A stretch of DNA of 64,000 nucleotides, taken from assembly GCF_014107495.1 (NCBI RefSeq), contig NZ_CP041969.1, positions 3,893,501-3,957,500 on the forward strand. The letters run 5' to 3'. Positions within the stretch are counted from its first letter, which is position 1. Every line of letters begins with the position of its first letter. The notes under the pieces were generated by a model, which was not told where the DNA came from, did no database searches, and saw only the letters and a list, made by a program, of their open reading frames with translations. A program made the position numbers and the translations under genes. Of the stretch, positions 39,551 through 48,126 are shown one piece after another. Origin of the DNA: Cohnella cholangitidis. GTDB taxonomy: Bacteria > Bacillota > Bacilli > Paenibacillales > Paenibacillaceae.

Positions 39551-40462
39551 TTGAGATTAGAAAAGTTCCATGGAATCATACCGGCTTTCTATGCTTGCTA
39601 TGACGATCAAGGAAATATCTCAGAACCTCGAACGAAAGCTTTATGCGATTACTTGCTCGAGAAGAAGGTACAAGGGGTCTATGTCGGGGGGAGCTCCGGG
39701 GAATGCATCTACCAAAACCTGGACGAACGCAAAGCGATACTCGGCTATGTGGCCGAGCATTTGAAGGGAAAAATGACGCTTATCGCCCATGTGGGAGCGC
39801 CTTCCACGAGAGACAGCGTTGAATTGGCGAAGCACGCCGCGTCGCTCGGTTATGATGCTTTATCCGCGATTCCCCCTATTTATTTCAAGCTGCCGGACAG
39901 CGCTGTTTATAAATACTGGAGCGAGATTATCGATGCGACTCCTCTTGATTTCATTATCTATAACATTCCTCAGACTACGGGATACACGTTAACAACGTCG
40001 TTGTTCGCGAAGCTTCTGGCGAACCCGAAGGTCATTGGAGTTAAAAATTCCTCGATGCCGACAATGGATATCGAACGATTCAAAAAAGTCGGCGGAGACA
40101 ACGTTATCGTCTTTAACGGCCCGGACGAACAATTCGTAGCCGGAAGAATCATGGGCGCGGACGCGGGAATCGGCGGCACCTACGGAGCCATGCCGGAGTT
40201 GTTCTTGCAAGCCAATCAATTTATTCAGCAAGGCAAGTTCGAGGAAGCGAAGCTCATTCAAAGCGAAATCAACGACATTATTATTGCGCTAGTCTCGCTG
40301 GACGGATCCATGTACGCCGTGATCAAGGAAGTTCTGAATAGACGGGGCGTAAATATCGGAAGCGTCAGAGGACCGCTCGAAGGCATTTCCAATGAAGATG
40401 CGGGTCGGATCGATAAGATTATCCATATGATCGATAAGTCCATTGCACGGTTCTGCGAGTAA
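39551..40462 (+). CDS. nanA: N-acetylneuraminate lyase
   Basis: 303-aa class I aldolase that splits sialic acid into N-acetylmannosamine and pyruvate. From TTG 39551 the Schiff-base lysine is Lys165 (GVKNSS) and the active-site tyrosine is Tyr137 (IIYNIPQ), the same numbers as in E. coli NanA, which supports this start. The GGSSGE carboxylate-binding motif is present. AGGAGGGG sits six bases before the TTG. An ATG-like frame extends upstream to 39506 but has no ribosome site. First gene of a nine-gene operon with importer, epimerase and kinase. Confidence 0.95.
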   Translation: MRLEKFHGIIPAFYACYDDQGNISEPRTKALCDYLLEKKVQGVYVGGSSGECIYQNLDERKAILGYVAEHLKGKMTLIAHVGAPSTRDSVELAKHAASLGYDALSAIPPIYFKLPDSAVYKYWSEIIDATPLDFIIYNIPQTTGYTLTTSLFAKLLANPKVIGVKNSSMPTMDIERFKKVGGDNVIVFNGPDEQFVAGRIMGADAGIGGTYGAMPELFLQANQFIQQGKFEEAKLIQSEINDIIIALVSLDGSMYAVIKEVLNRRGVNIGSVRGPLEGISNEDAGRIDKIIHMIDKSIARFCE

Positions 40463-40468
40463 TTAACG

Positions 40469-41116
40469 ATGAGAAAAACCATTGTATGTTTCGGGGACTC
40501 CAATACTTGGGGCTATAACGCGGAAACGGAATTAAGGTTCGACGAGGAGACGAGATGGACCGGTCTTCTGGCTGCCGGTCTTGGCAACTCGTATCGCATT
40601 GTAGAAGAGGGGCTTAGCGGTAGGACCAGCGTCAGCGAAGATCCGTTGTTCGAAGGGTTGTCGGGGCTTTCCTATCTCTATCCGTGCCTAATGTCGCATT
40701 CGCCTTTGGATTTGGTCGTGATAATGCTCGGAACTAACGATACGAAGGAACGCTTCGGTCTGAATTCGTATAACATCGCCCAAGGTATCGTCAGACTTGC
40801 GAGGAAAGCTAGAGGATCCGCATCCGGTATAGGCGGTGGGCCTCCCGAAGTATTAGTTATCGCTCCTCCTCCCATCGGAGAGAAGTACATCGACACTCCG
40901 ATTGGCAATCCTATGGGGAGTCAATGCAGCATAAAGTCCGCAGAATTGGCGAAGCATCTAGAAAGTCTGCTTAAGGGAACGGATATTCACTTTGCGGATT
41001 CGGGAGCGCATGTCTCCATGAATAAGATTGATTATATGCATCTTGACGCGGATGAGCATAAGAAGATGGCGAAGTTCGTGCGGGGTCAGGTCATCAAAAT
41101 ATTAAATGAGAGGTAG
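40469..41116 (+). CDS. SGNH/GDSL hydrolase, probable sialate or glycan O-acetylesterase
   Basis: 215-aa cytoplasmic SGNH esterase. Block I is CFGDSNTWG (nucleophile Ser), block II has the oxyanion Gly in GLSGRTSV, block III is LGTND and block V is DYMHLDADEH (catalytic Asp-x-x-His). It starts six bases after nanA, so it belongs to the sialic-acid operon. Removing O-acetyl groups from imported sialic acids before the lyase acts is the most likely role. The family also includes arylesterases and carbohydrate deacetylases, so this is an inference from context. Confidence 0.85.
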   Translation: MRKTIVCFGDSNTWGYNAETELRFDEETRWTGLLAAGLGNSYRIVEEGLSGRTSVSEDPLFEGLSGLSYLYPCLMSHSPLDLVVIMLGTNDTKERFGLNSYNIAQGIVRLARKARGSASGIGGGPPEVLVIAPPPIGEKYIDTPIGNPMGSQCSIKSAELAKHLESLLKGTDIHFADSGAHVSMNKIDYMHLDADEHKKMAKFVRGQVIKILNER

Positions 41117-41124
41117 ATCTATAC

Positions 41125-42546
41125 ATGAATAGAAAGCGCTTACTGATTGTGGCTGTTGCACTGATGATGTTCGCTTCAATTGTTGCGGGATGCGCGGGCA
41201 AGAATAATGAAGCCGGCAACGCTACAGGTACCAATGCGGGCGGAGCCGCCGGGAACAAAGAAAAAGTGGAAATCAAAGTATGGCTGACGCCGCAGTGGAA
41301 AGGCGTGCTGGATGCTTCGGAATCAGGCGCCGACTACGACAGCTTCATGAAATACGCGGCAGAGAAATTTTCGTCCCAATACACGAAATACGATGCCAAA
41401 GTAAACGTGGAAGTCATTGCCGGAGATCAGCGCGATCAGCTTCTCAACGTAAACCTGAGCGGCGGAACTCCTCCGGACGTCATGTTTGAAAGCGTTTTTG
41501 CATTAGGGGATTACGTTCATCGCGGGGCATTGGTGCCATTGACGGATATTGTAGACGACGCGGCTAAAAAAGACATTTCCGAAAGCTATTGGAATTCCGT
41601 GACATTCGGAAAAGACGTTTATTTCTATCCGTTCCAAAATAATCCCGGTACCTTCGTATACAACGCGGATATGTTCAAGGCAGCCGGATTGGATAAGTTC
41701 ATCGGCGAAGATTCCGAAATTAAAACCTGGACATTAGCGGAATACGAGGAAATATTGAAGGGTCTTAAAGACAATCTGCCAAAAGACAAGTACTCCAATG
41801 CTTATCCGATGGCTTTATATGCAGTGAATAACCAAGGAGACACTTGGAACCTTGCTTATCTCAGAATGTTCGGCAATAAATTCTTCGACGATCAAGGGAA
41901 TATCGTTCTAGATGACGAGAAGGGCGTTAAGGCTGCGGCTTGGCTGAAAAAAATCAAGGATGCGGGTTATACGAATCCGGGCGCGGAATCCGTATCGTCC
42001 AACGACGTTAACGGAATGTTCCAGAACCAGCAGCTAGCCATCAGCTTCACGAATCCGATCTTGTTCAACAATACCAAGATGGACATGGAAAGCGGCAAAA
42101 TCAAGAAATTCGATGCGCGTCTTGCCAACATTCCTTCCGAGAGCGGAGATCCGCTGTCCTTCACCTATGTAGTCGGAGCAGGGGTATTCCAATCGAAGGA
42201 CGAGAAAAAAGTCGAAGTCGCCAAAGATTTCGTGAAATTCTTCTCTACCGACGCTGAATTGGTTAAATCTTCGAAGAACGGCATTCCGGTAAGAAGTTCG
42301 GTTGCCGAGGAATTCAAGAACGTGAATCCGCTATTCACCGCATACGATGCGAATTCCAAGTACTTGTTCAACTTCACGGGCAACGTTCCGGGATATAGCC
42401 AACTAAGAGAAGTTCTGTATCCTGAGCTGCAAGCTTTGTACACGGGAGCCTCGACGCCGGAGAAAATGGTTAAAGAATATCAAGCCAAAGGGAACGCGGT
42501 CATCGAGAACAACAAAAAGAATTCGGTGATCTACCAAAACCAGTAA
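41125..42546 (+). CDS. Sialic-acid-type ABC importer, binding lipoprotein
   Basis: 473-aa family 1 solute-binding lipoprotein with a type II signal peptide and lipobox VAGC (Cys about residue 23), a short Gly/Asn/Ala linker, then the binding fold (LNVNLSGGTPPDVMFES; NPGTFVYNADMFKAAGLD). It is in the nan operon, so N-acetylneuraminate or a related sugar is the likely ligand. A cre-like sequence (TAGAAAGCGCTTACT) overlaps its first codons. A long stem-loop follows before the permease genes. Similar in plan to the pneumococcal SatABC system. Confidence 0.9.
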   Translation: MNRKRLLIVAVALMMFASIVAGCAGKNNEAGNATGTNAGGAAGNKEKVEIKVWLTPQWKGVLDASESGADYDSFMKYAAEKFSSQYTKYDAKVNVEVIAGDQRDQLLNVNLSGGTPPDVMFESVFALGDYVHRGALVPLTDIVDDAAKKDISESYWNSVTFGKDVYFYPFQNNPGTFVYNADMFKAAGLDKFIGEDSEIKTWTLAEYEEILKGLKDNLPKDKYSNAYPMALYAVNNQGDTWNLAYLRMFGNKFFDDQGNIVLDDEKGVKAAAWLKKIKDAGYTNPGAESVSSNDVNGMFQNQQLAISFTNPILFNNTKMDMESGKIKKFDARLANIPSESGDPLSFTYVVGAGVFQSKDEKKVEVAKDFVKFFSTDAELVKSSKNGIPVRSSVAEEFKNVNPLFTAYDANSKYLFNFTGNVPGYSQLREVLYPELQALYTGASTPEKMVKEYQAKGNAVIENNKKNSVIYQNQ

Positions 42547-42563
42547 CTTATTAAACATTCACG

Positions 42564-42623
42564 ATCGGAAGCCTTGGGACGGCAAGACACGGCCTTCAGG
42601 GCAGCGGTCTCAGGGCTCCCGAT
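42564..42623 (+). other. Intercistronic stem-loop between binding protein and permeases
   Basis: Two 17-base arms (ATCGGAAGCCTTGGGAC and GTCTCAGGGCTCCCGAT) pair with one mismatch and two G-T wobbles around a 26-base loop. No T-run follows. Such structures commonly stabilise the binding-protein mRNA and reduce read-through. Confidence 0.7.
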
Positions 42624-42641
42624 TAGAAAGGTAAAACAAAT

Positions 42642-43517
42642 ATGAGACTAAGAAATCAATCCACCAAAGAGAATTTGACCGGTTATTTGTTTATCTTGCC
42701 CCAAATGCTGATCTTCTTGATCTTCCTGGTCTATCCCATCGTTGAAGGGATCAGGCTCAGCTTATATCAGATTAATTATCAAAATGAAAAATTCGTCGGC
42801 TTGGACAATTACGTATCGCTGTTCAGCGATCCCGTATTCTTCAAAGCTCTCGTCAATACGGTCGTTTTCGTTGTATTCATCGTCGTTCTAACGGTTGGTT
42901 TCGCGTTGTTCGTAGCATCGGCCGTATTCGATAAGAATGCGAAGTACGTCTCTTTCATTAGAGGAAGCTACTATATTCCCGTAATGGTATCCATGGTCGT
43001 CATGAGCATGGTATGGAGCTTTTTGCTGAATCCTGCCAACGGGCTCATTTCGTACTTCTCTCAGGAAATGGGTTTCGGTACGGTTAATTTACTTGGGAAA
43101 ACTCAGACGGTCATGCCGGTTATTATATTCGTCACGTTCGCGACAAACGTCGGGCAAGCGATCATCCTGTATATCGCAGCTATGATCGGCGTGCCTAAAG
43201 ATCTATTCGAAGCAGCGGAAGTGGACGGTGCCAGCAGATGGCAAGTCATTCGCAAAATCCTGATCCCTTCCGTTCAACCTTCCACGATCTATATCACGAT
43301 TATCAACATCATTGCCGTCTTGAAAATATTCGTCGTTATTCAGCTCTTAACCGGCGGCGGACCGAATAATGCGTCCGTGACGCTGATGTACTATCTCTAT
43401 AACAATGCCTTTAAGTTTAATCAACTCGGCGTAGCTTCGGCCGTAGGGGTTATTATGTTCCTGATTACGCTGTTGTTGTCGGTGCCTCAGCTAAGAAGTT
43501 TGATTAAGGAGAAGTGA
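42642..43517 (+). CDS. ABC sugar permease (UgpA/MalF type)
   Basis: 291-aa permease with six helices. It begins GYLFILPQMLIFLIFLVYPI and has the EAA loop EAAEVDGASRWQVIRKILIPS. It pairs with the next gene to form the channel of the nan-operon importer. No ATPase gene is present in the operon, so a shared MsmX-type ATPase is expected. Confidence 0.93.
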   Translation: MRLRNQSTKENLTGYLFILPQMLIFLIFLVYPIVEGIRLSLYQINYQNEKFVGLDNYVSLFSDPVFFKALVNTVVFVVFIVVLTVGFALFVASAVFDKNAKYVSFIRGSYYIPVMVSMVVMSMVWSFLLNPANGLISYFSQEMGFGTVNLLGKTQTVMPVIIFVTFATNVGQAIILYIAAMIGVPKDLFEAAEVDGASRWQVIRKILIPSVQPSTIYITIINIIAVLKIFVVIQLLTGGGPNNASVTLMYYLYNNAFKFNQLGVASAVGVIMFLITLLLSVPQLRSLIKEK

Positions 43518-43527
43518 GGTAATCAGC

Positions 43528-44379
43528 ATGTCGCAGAACCGGAATCCAAACAACAAGAAGAAGAAAGAGTTATTCGATGTCGTATCGAACGCGATCGTCT
43601 TCCTCTTCGCAATCGTCAACTTGTTTCCTTTATATTGGTTGTTTACGAGTTCGCTTAAAAATAGCTCGGACGTAGTCAAGATGCCTCCCGACTGGTGGCC
43701 GAGGACGGTAACGATGTCCAACTTCGTGGACATCTTTCAGAATCAACCGGCTTTGAGATGGGCTTTCAACAGCGTGTTCGTATCGGGAGTGTCCACGATA
43801 CTTGTCATTGCCGTAGGGGCGATGGCCGCGTATGCCTTCTCGAAGCTTAAATTCAAAGGCAAGAGCATCATTTTCATCGTCTTTATTTCGAGTTTGATGA
43901 TTCCCAAAGAAATCATGATCGTGCCCTTGTTCCGAATCACTCAGGATTTCGGGATGGTCAACAGCTACAACGGCATGATTTGGCCTAACGTGGCAACCGC
44001 ATTCGGCGTGTTCTTGTTGAAGGGATTTTTCGATGCGACGCCGAACGCCTTAAGAGAAGCTTCTAGAATCGATGGGGCGGGGGAATGGAGAACTTTTCTG
44101 CAAATCATGCTGCCGATCGTCAAACCCGGCATCGGCGCGTTATTTATATTGAACTTCGTTCAAGTATGGAACGATTACTTGTGGCAATTGGTCATAGGAC
44201 AGGAAAAAACAATGAAAACGCTGATGGTCGGCACGGCTACCTTGATGCAGGATCTAAATCCGAACTTCGCTTATAAAATGGCGGGTGCAACCGTTGCGGC
44301 TATTCCGATGCTGTTGATTTTCCTATTATTCCAACGGTATTTTACCCAAGGCATGACGGCCGGAGCGGTCAAGGAGTAA
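43528..44379 (+). CDS. ABC sugar permease (UgpE/MalG type)
   Basis: 283-aa permease with six helices and the EAA loop EASRIDGAGEWRTFLQIMLP. An N-terminal Lys/Asn-rich cytoplasmic stretch (residues 1-15) precedes the first helix. It starts 10 bases after the first permease; the C-terminus (YFTQGMTAGAVKE) is typical of MalG-type partners. Second half of the sialic-acid importer. Confidence 0.93.
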   Translation: MSQNRNPNNKKKKELFDVVSNAIVFLFAIVNLFPLYWLFTSSLKNSSDVVKMPPDWWPRTVTMSNFVDIFQNQPALRWAFNSVFVSGVSTILVIAVGAMAAYAFSKLKFKGKSIIFIVFISSLMIPKEIMIVPLFRITQDFGMVNSYNGMIWPNVATAFGVFLLKGFFDATPNALREASRIDGAGEWRTFLQIMLPIVKPGIGALFILNFVQVWNDYLWQLVIGQEKTMKTLMVGTATLMQDLNPNFAYKMAGATVAAIPMLLIFLLFQRYFTQGMTAGAVKE

Positions 44380-44405
44380 ATATAATGGGCGTGGAGTGAA
44401 AACGA

Positions 44406-45095
44406 ATGGATACTAAAAATAACGTTCTCGATAAAATAAACAGAAAGCTGATCGTTTCTTGCCAAGCGTTGCCGGACGAGCCGCTGCACAGTTCCTTCAT
44501 TATGGGAAGAATGGCGTATGCGGCCTATTTGGGAGGAGCTTCCGGCATCCGGGCAAACAGCGTTGAGGATATTCAAGAAATCAAGAAACAGGTCGATTTG
44601 CCGATCATAGGGATCATTAAGAAGGTGTATGCAGGGTCAGAAGTGTTTATCACCCCAACGATGAAGGAAGTGGATGATCTATGCCGCGAAGGCGTGGATA
44701 TCGTCGCGATGGATGCCACGGATCGCGTAAGGCCGGATGGTTCCACGATATCGGAATTGTTTCCCCTCATCAGAAACAAATACAAGGATCAGCTCTTCAT
44801 GGCGGATTGCTCGACGTATGAGGAAGCGGCTAGCGCCGTCGAGCTTGGATTCGACTTTATCGGGACGACTCTAAGCGGGTATACGGAAGCGACGAAAAAC
44901 AAAATTTTGCCCGATATCGAATTGGTTGAACGGATAGTGGGTTCTTTCTCCGTCCCGGTTATCGCGGAAGGGGGCATCTCGACGCCCGAGCAATTGAAAC
45001 GGTTATACGATATCGGTATTTTTGCCGCGGTAGTAGGGTCCGCCATTACCCGACCGATGGAAATCACCAAAAAATTCATGAAAGTCGTCGATTAA
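44406..45095 (+). CDS. nanE: N-acylglucosamine-6-phosphate 2-epimerase
   Basis: 229-aa (beta/alpha)8 enzyme converting N-acetylmannosamine-6-phosphate to N-acetylglucosamine-6-phosphate. Family motifs include [36 protein letters not shown] (catalytic Lys/Asp region), [10 protein letters not shown] and [12 protein letters not shown], the last binding phosphate. It lies between the importer and the kinase, four bases before nanK. NagA and NagB, needed to enter glycolysis, are not in this window. Confidence 0.95.
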   Translation: MDTKNNVLDKINRKLIVSCQALPDEPLHSSFIMGRMAYAAYLGGASGIRANSVEDIQEIKKQVDLPIIGIIKKVYAGSEVFITPTMKEVDDLCREGVDIVAMDATDRVRPDGSTISELFPLIRNKYKDQLFMADCSTYEEAASAVELGFDFIGTTLSGYTEATKNKILPDIELVERIVGSFSVPVIAEGGISTPEQLKRLYDIGIFAAVVGSAITRPMEITKKFMKVVD

Positions 45096-45098
45096 CCG

Positions 45099-45983
45099 AT
45101 GAACTTGAACATACTAGCCGCGGATATCGGCGGAACGAATACGAAGATCGGCATTTGCGACGAACGGGGTAAAGTCGATCGGTTCAAGGAATATCCTACC
45201 GAAAGCCATATGGGCGGCCCTCATGTCGTGGATAGGTTGCTTGCCAAGCTGGGGGAATACGAAGGGTTCGACGCGATCGCCATCAGCACGGCCGGACAAG
45301 TCGATTCCGAAACGGGGACGATCGTGTACGCGAACGAGAATATTCCGAAATATACGGGGATGAACCTCAAAGAAATCATCGAGAGTCGATTTCGCGTGCC
45401 CGTGAAGGTCGAGAATGACGTCAACGCGGCCGCGTTGGGCGAGGCGACCTTCGGGGCAGCGGTCTCGTTTCCCGATTTCCTATGTCTCACCTTCGGTACG
45501 GGGATCGGCGGAGCCATCGTAACGAATCGCCGGATCTACCGGGGAGCTAACGGAGTGGCGGCGGAATTCGGTCATATTTGCACTCATTCGCTGTCGGAAT
45601 CGGAAGGCGATCGGAGGAAGCTTTACTACGAACACTACGCCTCGACAACCGCTCTTGTCCGAATGGCTCGGAATGCGGATCCGGAATGTGTGGACGGAAA
45701 AGTTTTTTTTGATAAAATAAACAAGGGTAACGAGATATTGAACGAACTGTTGCATTCATGGATTGCCGAAGTCGCTATAGGCTTAGCTTCTCTCATACAT
45801 GTCTTCAACCCGCCGGCCATTATCGTAGGGGGCGGAGTGATGGAGCGAGAGGATTTGGTACGCCTGATCGATAAACGAACCAAAGAGTTCATCATGGAAA
45901 GCTTCGCGGACGTGAAAATCCTAAAGGCTTCCCTTGGCAATAAGGCTGGATTACTGGGAGCGACATCCCTGTTTTTACGCTGA
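45099..45983 (+). CDS. nanK: ROK-family N-acetylmannosamine kinase
   Basis: 294-aa ROK sugar kinase that phosphorylates N-acetylmannosamine. The ATP motif is ADIGGTNTKIGI near the start, the catalytic Asp lies in VENDVNAAALGEA, and the second ATP motif is FGTGIGGAIV. The usual ROK zinc motif (CxCGxxGC) after GHxC is absent: the region reads GHICTHSLSESEGDRRKL. Some NanK proteins of Gram-positives also lack it. Start ATG 45099 is four bases after nanE. Specificity is inferred from the operon. Confidence 0.88.
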   Translation: MNLNILAADIGGTNTKIGICDERGKVDRFKEYPTESHMGGPHVVDRLLAKLGEYEGFDAIAISTAGQVDSETGTIVYANENIPKYTGMNLKEIIESRFRVPVKVENDVNAAALGEATFGAAVSFPDFLCLTFGTGIGGAIVTNRRIYRGANGVAAEFGHICTHSLSESEGDRRKLYYEHYASTTALVRMARNADPECVDGKVFFDKINKGNEILNELLHSWIAEVAIGLASLIHVFNPPAIIVGGGVMEREDLVRLIDKRTKEFIMESFADVKILKASLGNKAGLLGATSLFLR

Positions 45984-46021
45984 ACGAAACGCATTCGATG
46001 AGGAACGGAGGAGGTGGCAGG

Positions 46022-46876
46022 TTGCGCGCAGTCAATATTTTTACGACGATCCATTCTAAGTACAATAATTTGACCAATACGGAAAAAAAAGTGGCTGACC
46101 ATGTCCTGGAAAACCCGAAAAGCGTCGTATACATGTCGATTACCGACCTCGCGGATGCGTGCGGAGTAGGCGAGTCCAGCATATTCCGGTTTTGCAGGTC
46201 TTTAAGCTACAAGGGCTACCAAGATTTCAAGATCGCGCTGGCGCACGGCATTACGGTAGAGAACGAAATCCCGCAGCTCACGGACAAAGTCCTAATGAAC
46301 GATACGATAGATCAAGTGGCTTCGAAGGTGCTGACCACCAATATTAGCGCTTTGAACGAAACGTTCAATTTAATCGACAACGCCAAGATCGATCAAGCGA
46401 TCGAATATTTGCTTCAAGCGGACAAAGTCATCTTTTTCGGCGTGGGCTCCTCCCTAATGACCGCCATGGAAGCGAAAATTAAATTCATGCGGATTACGAA
46501 CAAGACGGAATGCACTATCGATTCCCACCTTCAGATGATGTCGGCCGCTCTAATGACGAAACGCGACGTCGCGGTCATCATTTCTTATTCAGGCTCGACC
46601 AAGGATTCCATCGAAGTGGCGAAGAAAGCGAAAGAACGCGGGGCTACGATCATTTCCATCACTCGGTTCGTGAAATCCCCGCTTACTTCCTATTCCGATC
46701 TAACTTTGCTTTGCGGCGCTAACGAAGGCCCTCTGCAGGGAGGTTCATTGTCCGCGAAAATTTCGCAGCTTTACTTGCTGGACGTTCTCTACGTGGAATA
46801 TTTCAAAAGAGCTTACGAGGAATCCATTAAAAATAAGGAAAGCACGGCGGAGTCGGTATCGGTGAAATTGCTCTGA
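46022..46876 (+). CDS. RpiR-family regulator of the sialic-acid operon
   Basis: 284 aa from TTG 46022, with GGAGGAGGTGG just before it; an ATG at 45998 is in frame but lies upstream of the ribosome site. The N-terminal HTH_6 domain includes ITDLADACGVGESSIFRFCRSL. The SIS sugar-isomerase domain at about 125-260 contains FFGVGSSLMTAMEAKIKFMR and VAVIISYSGSTKDSIEV. NanR-type RpiR proteins respond to an intermediate such as ManNAc-6-phosphate. It probably binds the palindromes at 39442-39486. Confidence 0.92.
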   Translation: MRAVNIFTTIHSKYNNLTNTEKKVADHVLENPKSVVYMSITDLADACGVGESSIFRFCRSLSYKGYQDFKIALAHGITVENEIPQLTDKVLMNDTIDQVASKVLTTNISALNETFNLIDNAKIDQAIEYLLQADKVIFFGVGSSLMTAMEAKIKFMRITNKTECTIDSHLQMMSAALMTKRDVAVIISYSGSTKDSIEVAKKAKERGATIISITRFVKSPLTSYSDLTLLCGANEGPLQGGSLSAKISQLYLLDVLYVEYFKRAYEESIKNKESTAESVSVKLL

Positions 46877-46929
46877 AGATAACGAATGTCGCATAGGCAT
46901 GCGGCAATAGGCAGATGGAGGAATGGGTT

Positions 46930-47403
46930 ATGATTTTAGGCTCGATGTCATCATGGGAAAGCCATCGCAAGTATGAGCATAAGGTCATTGTGGCGGCAAT
47001 GGGCGAACTGCAGAAAATACTTGCGGGAAACCCCGCTAACGGGCGTGTCGAGATCGACGGCGATCGGATGTACGTCTCGATTATGGAGTTCGACGCGAAA
47101 GCGCCGGAAGATCATCTCGCCGAGAAACACGAGTCCTACGTCGATCTGCAATATTTGATCGAAGGCGAAGAAACGATCGGGTGGTCTTCGCTGCGCGAGG
47201 AAGACGTCGCGGTTAAACCATACGACGGCGAGCAGGATTACGCGCTCTATGATCCTTCTTCGGACGAGATCCTGCTCCGTCTCAAGCCCGGCAATTTCGC
47301 GGTCTTCTACCCTAACGATATTCACAGACCCGGCATGGGGCAGTTAGGGACGAAAATCAAAAAAGCGGTAGTCAAAATTCACGTCGGCTTGTTGCAAGCT
47401 TGA
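46930..47403 (+). CDS. YhcH/YjgK/YiaL family protein (possible sialic-acid mutarotase)
   Basis: 157-aa protein from ATG 46930 with GGAGG upstream; the frame opens at 46915. Cupin-like beta fold with the family motifs MEFDAKAPEDHLAEKHESYVDLQYLI and FAVFYPNDIHRPGM, giving His/Glu/Asp metal ligands. YhcH proteins occur in nan operons, and E. coli NanQ (YhcH) has been described as an N-acetylneuraminate anomerase. Last gene of the operon, followed by a terminator. Confidence 0.9.
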   Translation: MILGSMSSWESHRKYEHKVIVAAMGELQKILAGNPANGRVEIDGDRMYVSIMEFDAKAPEDHLAEKHESYVDLQYLIEGEETIGWSSLREEDVAVKPYDGEQDYALYDPSSDEILLRLKPGNFAVFYPNDIHRPGMGQLGTKIKKAVVKIHVGLLQA

Positions 47404-47412
47404 TTCAAAAGA

Positions 47413-47454
47413 GAGGCTGTCCCAAAAGATAAATTTGGGGCGGCTTCTTTTTTT
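47413..47454 (+). terminator. Rho-independent terminator of the nan operon
   Basis: GAGGCTGTCCCAAA pairs with TTTGGGGCGGCTTC through several G-T wobbles, followed by T8. Confidence 0.88.
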
Positions 47455-47501
47455 ATATCGATTATGGTTTAGCCGGGGATGTATCTCTTTGGGCTGCTCT
47501 C

Positions 47502-48112
47502 TCAAAAAAGCAGCCCAAGCTCAAACCCTTTCACGATAGCGCCGATGCGGGTTTTGACGCCTAGCTTCTGATTGATCGAAGCCAGATGGTATTCGACGGT
47601 GCGTTGGCTGATCGCCAGCTCCAGCGCGATTTCCTTGTTCGTCTTTTCCTTGGCCAGCAATTGAAGCACTTCCCGCTCGGCATGGGTCAGGGCGTCGGGA
47701 GACCCGGTCGAGCCTATGTTCTCCGGAATAAGGACGTGGCCAAGCATGCTTTGTTTGATCGCGTTGATGATTTTGGAGTAGGAAGCCTGCTTCGTCAGGT
47801 AAGCATGCACGCCGATGCGGTATGCTTTGTGGTAAAACTCTTCATACGTATAGCCGGACAGCAAAATGATTTTCAGGGAGTTGCCGTAACGGTCCTTAAG
47901 CTGCTGAGCCAGCTGAAACCGTCCGCGTCCGGGAGCGAGATGTCCAGGAGGACGACGTCGGGACAGACCCGCTCGGTTTGGGCGATAAATTCGCGCGGAT
48001 CGGTGAACGTGCCCAGCACCTCGATGCCGGGCTCGGCGTCGAGTCGGTTCTTGAGCCCCTCGAGCACGAGGGGGTGGTCGTCCAGCAAATAGACGCGTAT
48101 GTTATCGGTCAT
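47502..48112 (-). pseudogene. NarL/ComA-type response regulator, frameshifted
   Basis: Two adjacent minus-strand frames make one regulator. The N-terminal receiver half (from ATG 48112: MTDNIRVYLLDDHPLVLEGL ... LLDISLPDADGF) is followed after a one-base loss near 47916-47918 by QLAQQLKDRYGNSLKIILLSGY and the rest of the receiver, then a LuxR helix-turn-helix (LTHAEREVLQLLAKEKTNKE). As written, the first frame stops after ARTVTATP-like nonsense. If the base were restored it would be a normal regulator of about 203 aa. It lies 14 bases after a ComP-like kinase. Either a sequencing indel in a T-run or a genuine mutation. Confidence 0.85.
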
Positions 48113-48126
48113 AGGATAATCGCTCC

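Noticed and set aside
45998..46021. RpiR start at ATG 45998
   Set aside because: The strong GGAGGAGGTGG lies after this ATG and immediately before TTG 46022, where homologue-like sequence begins.
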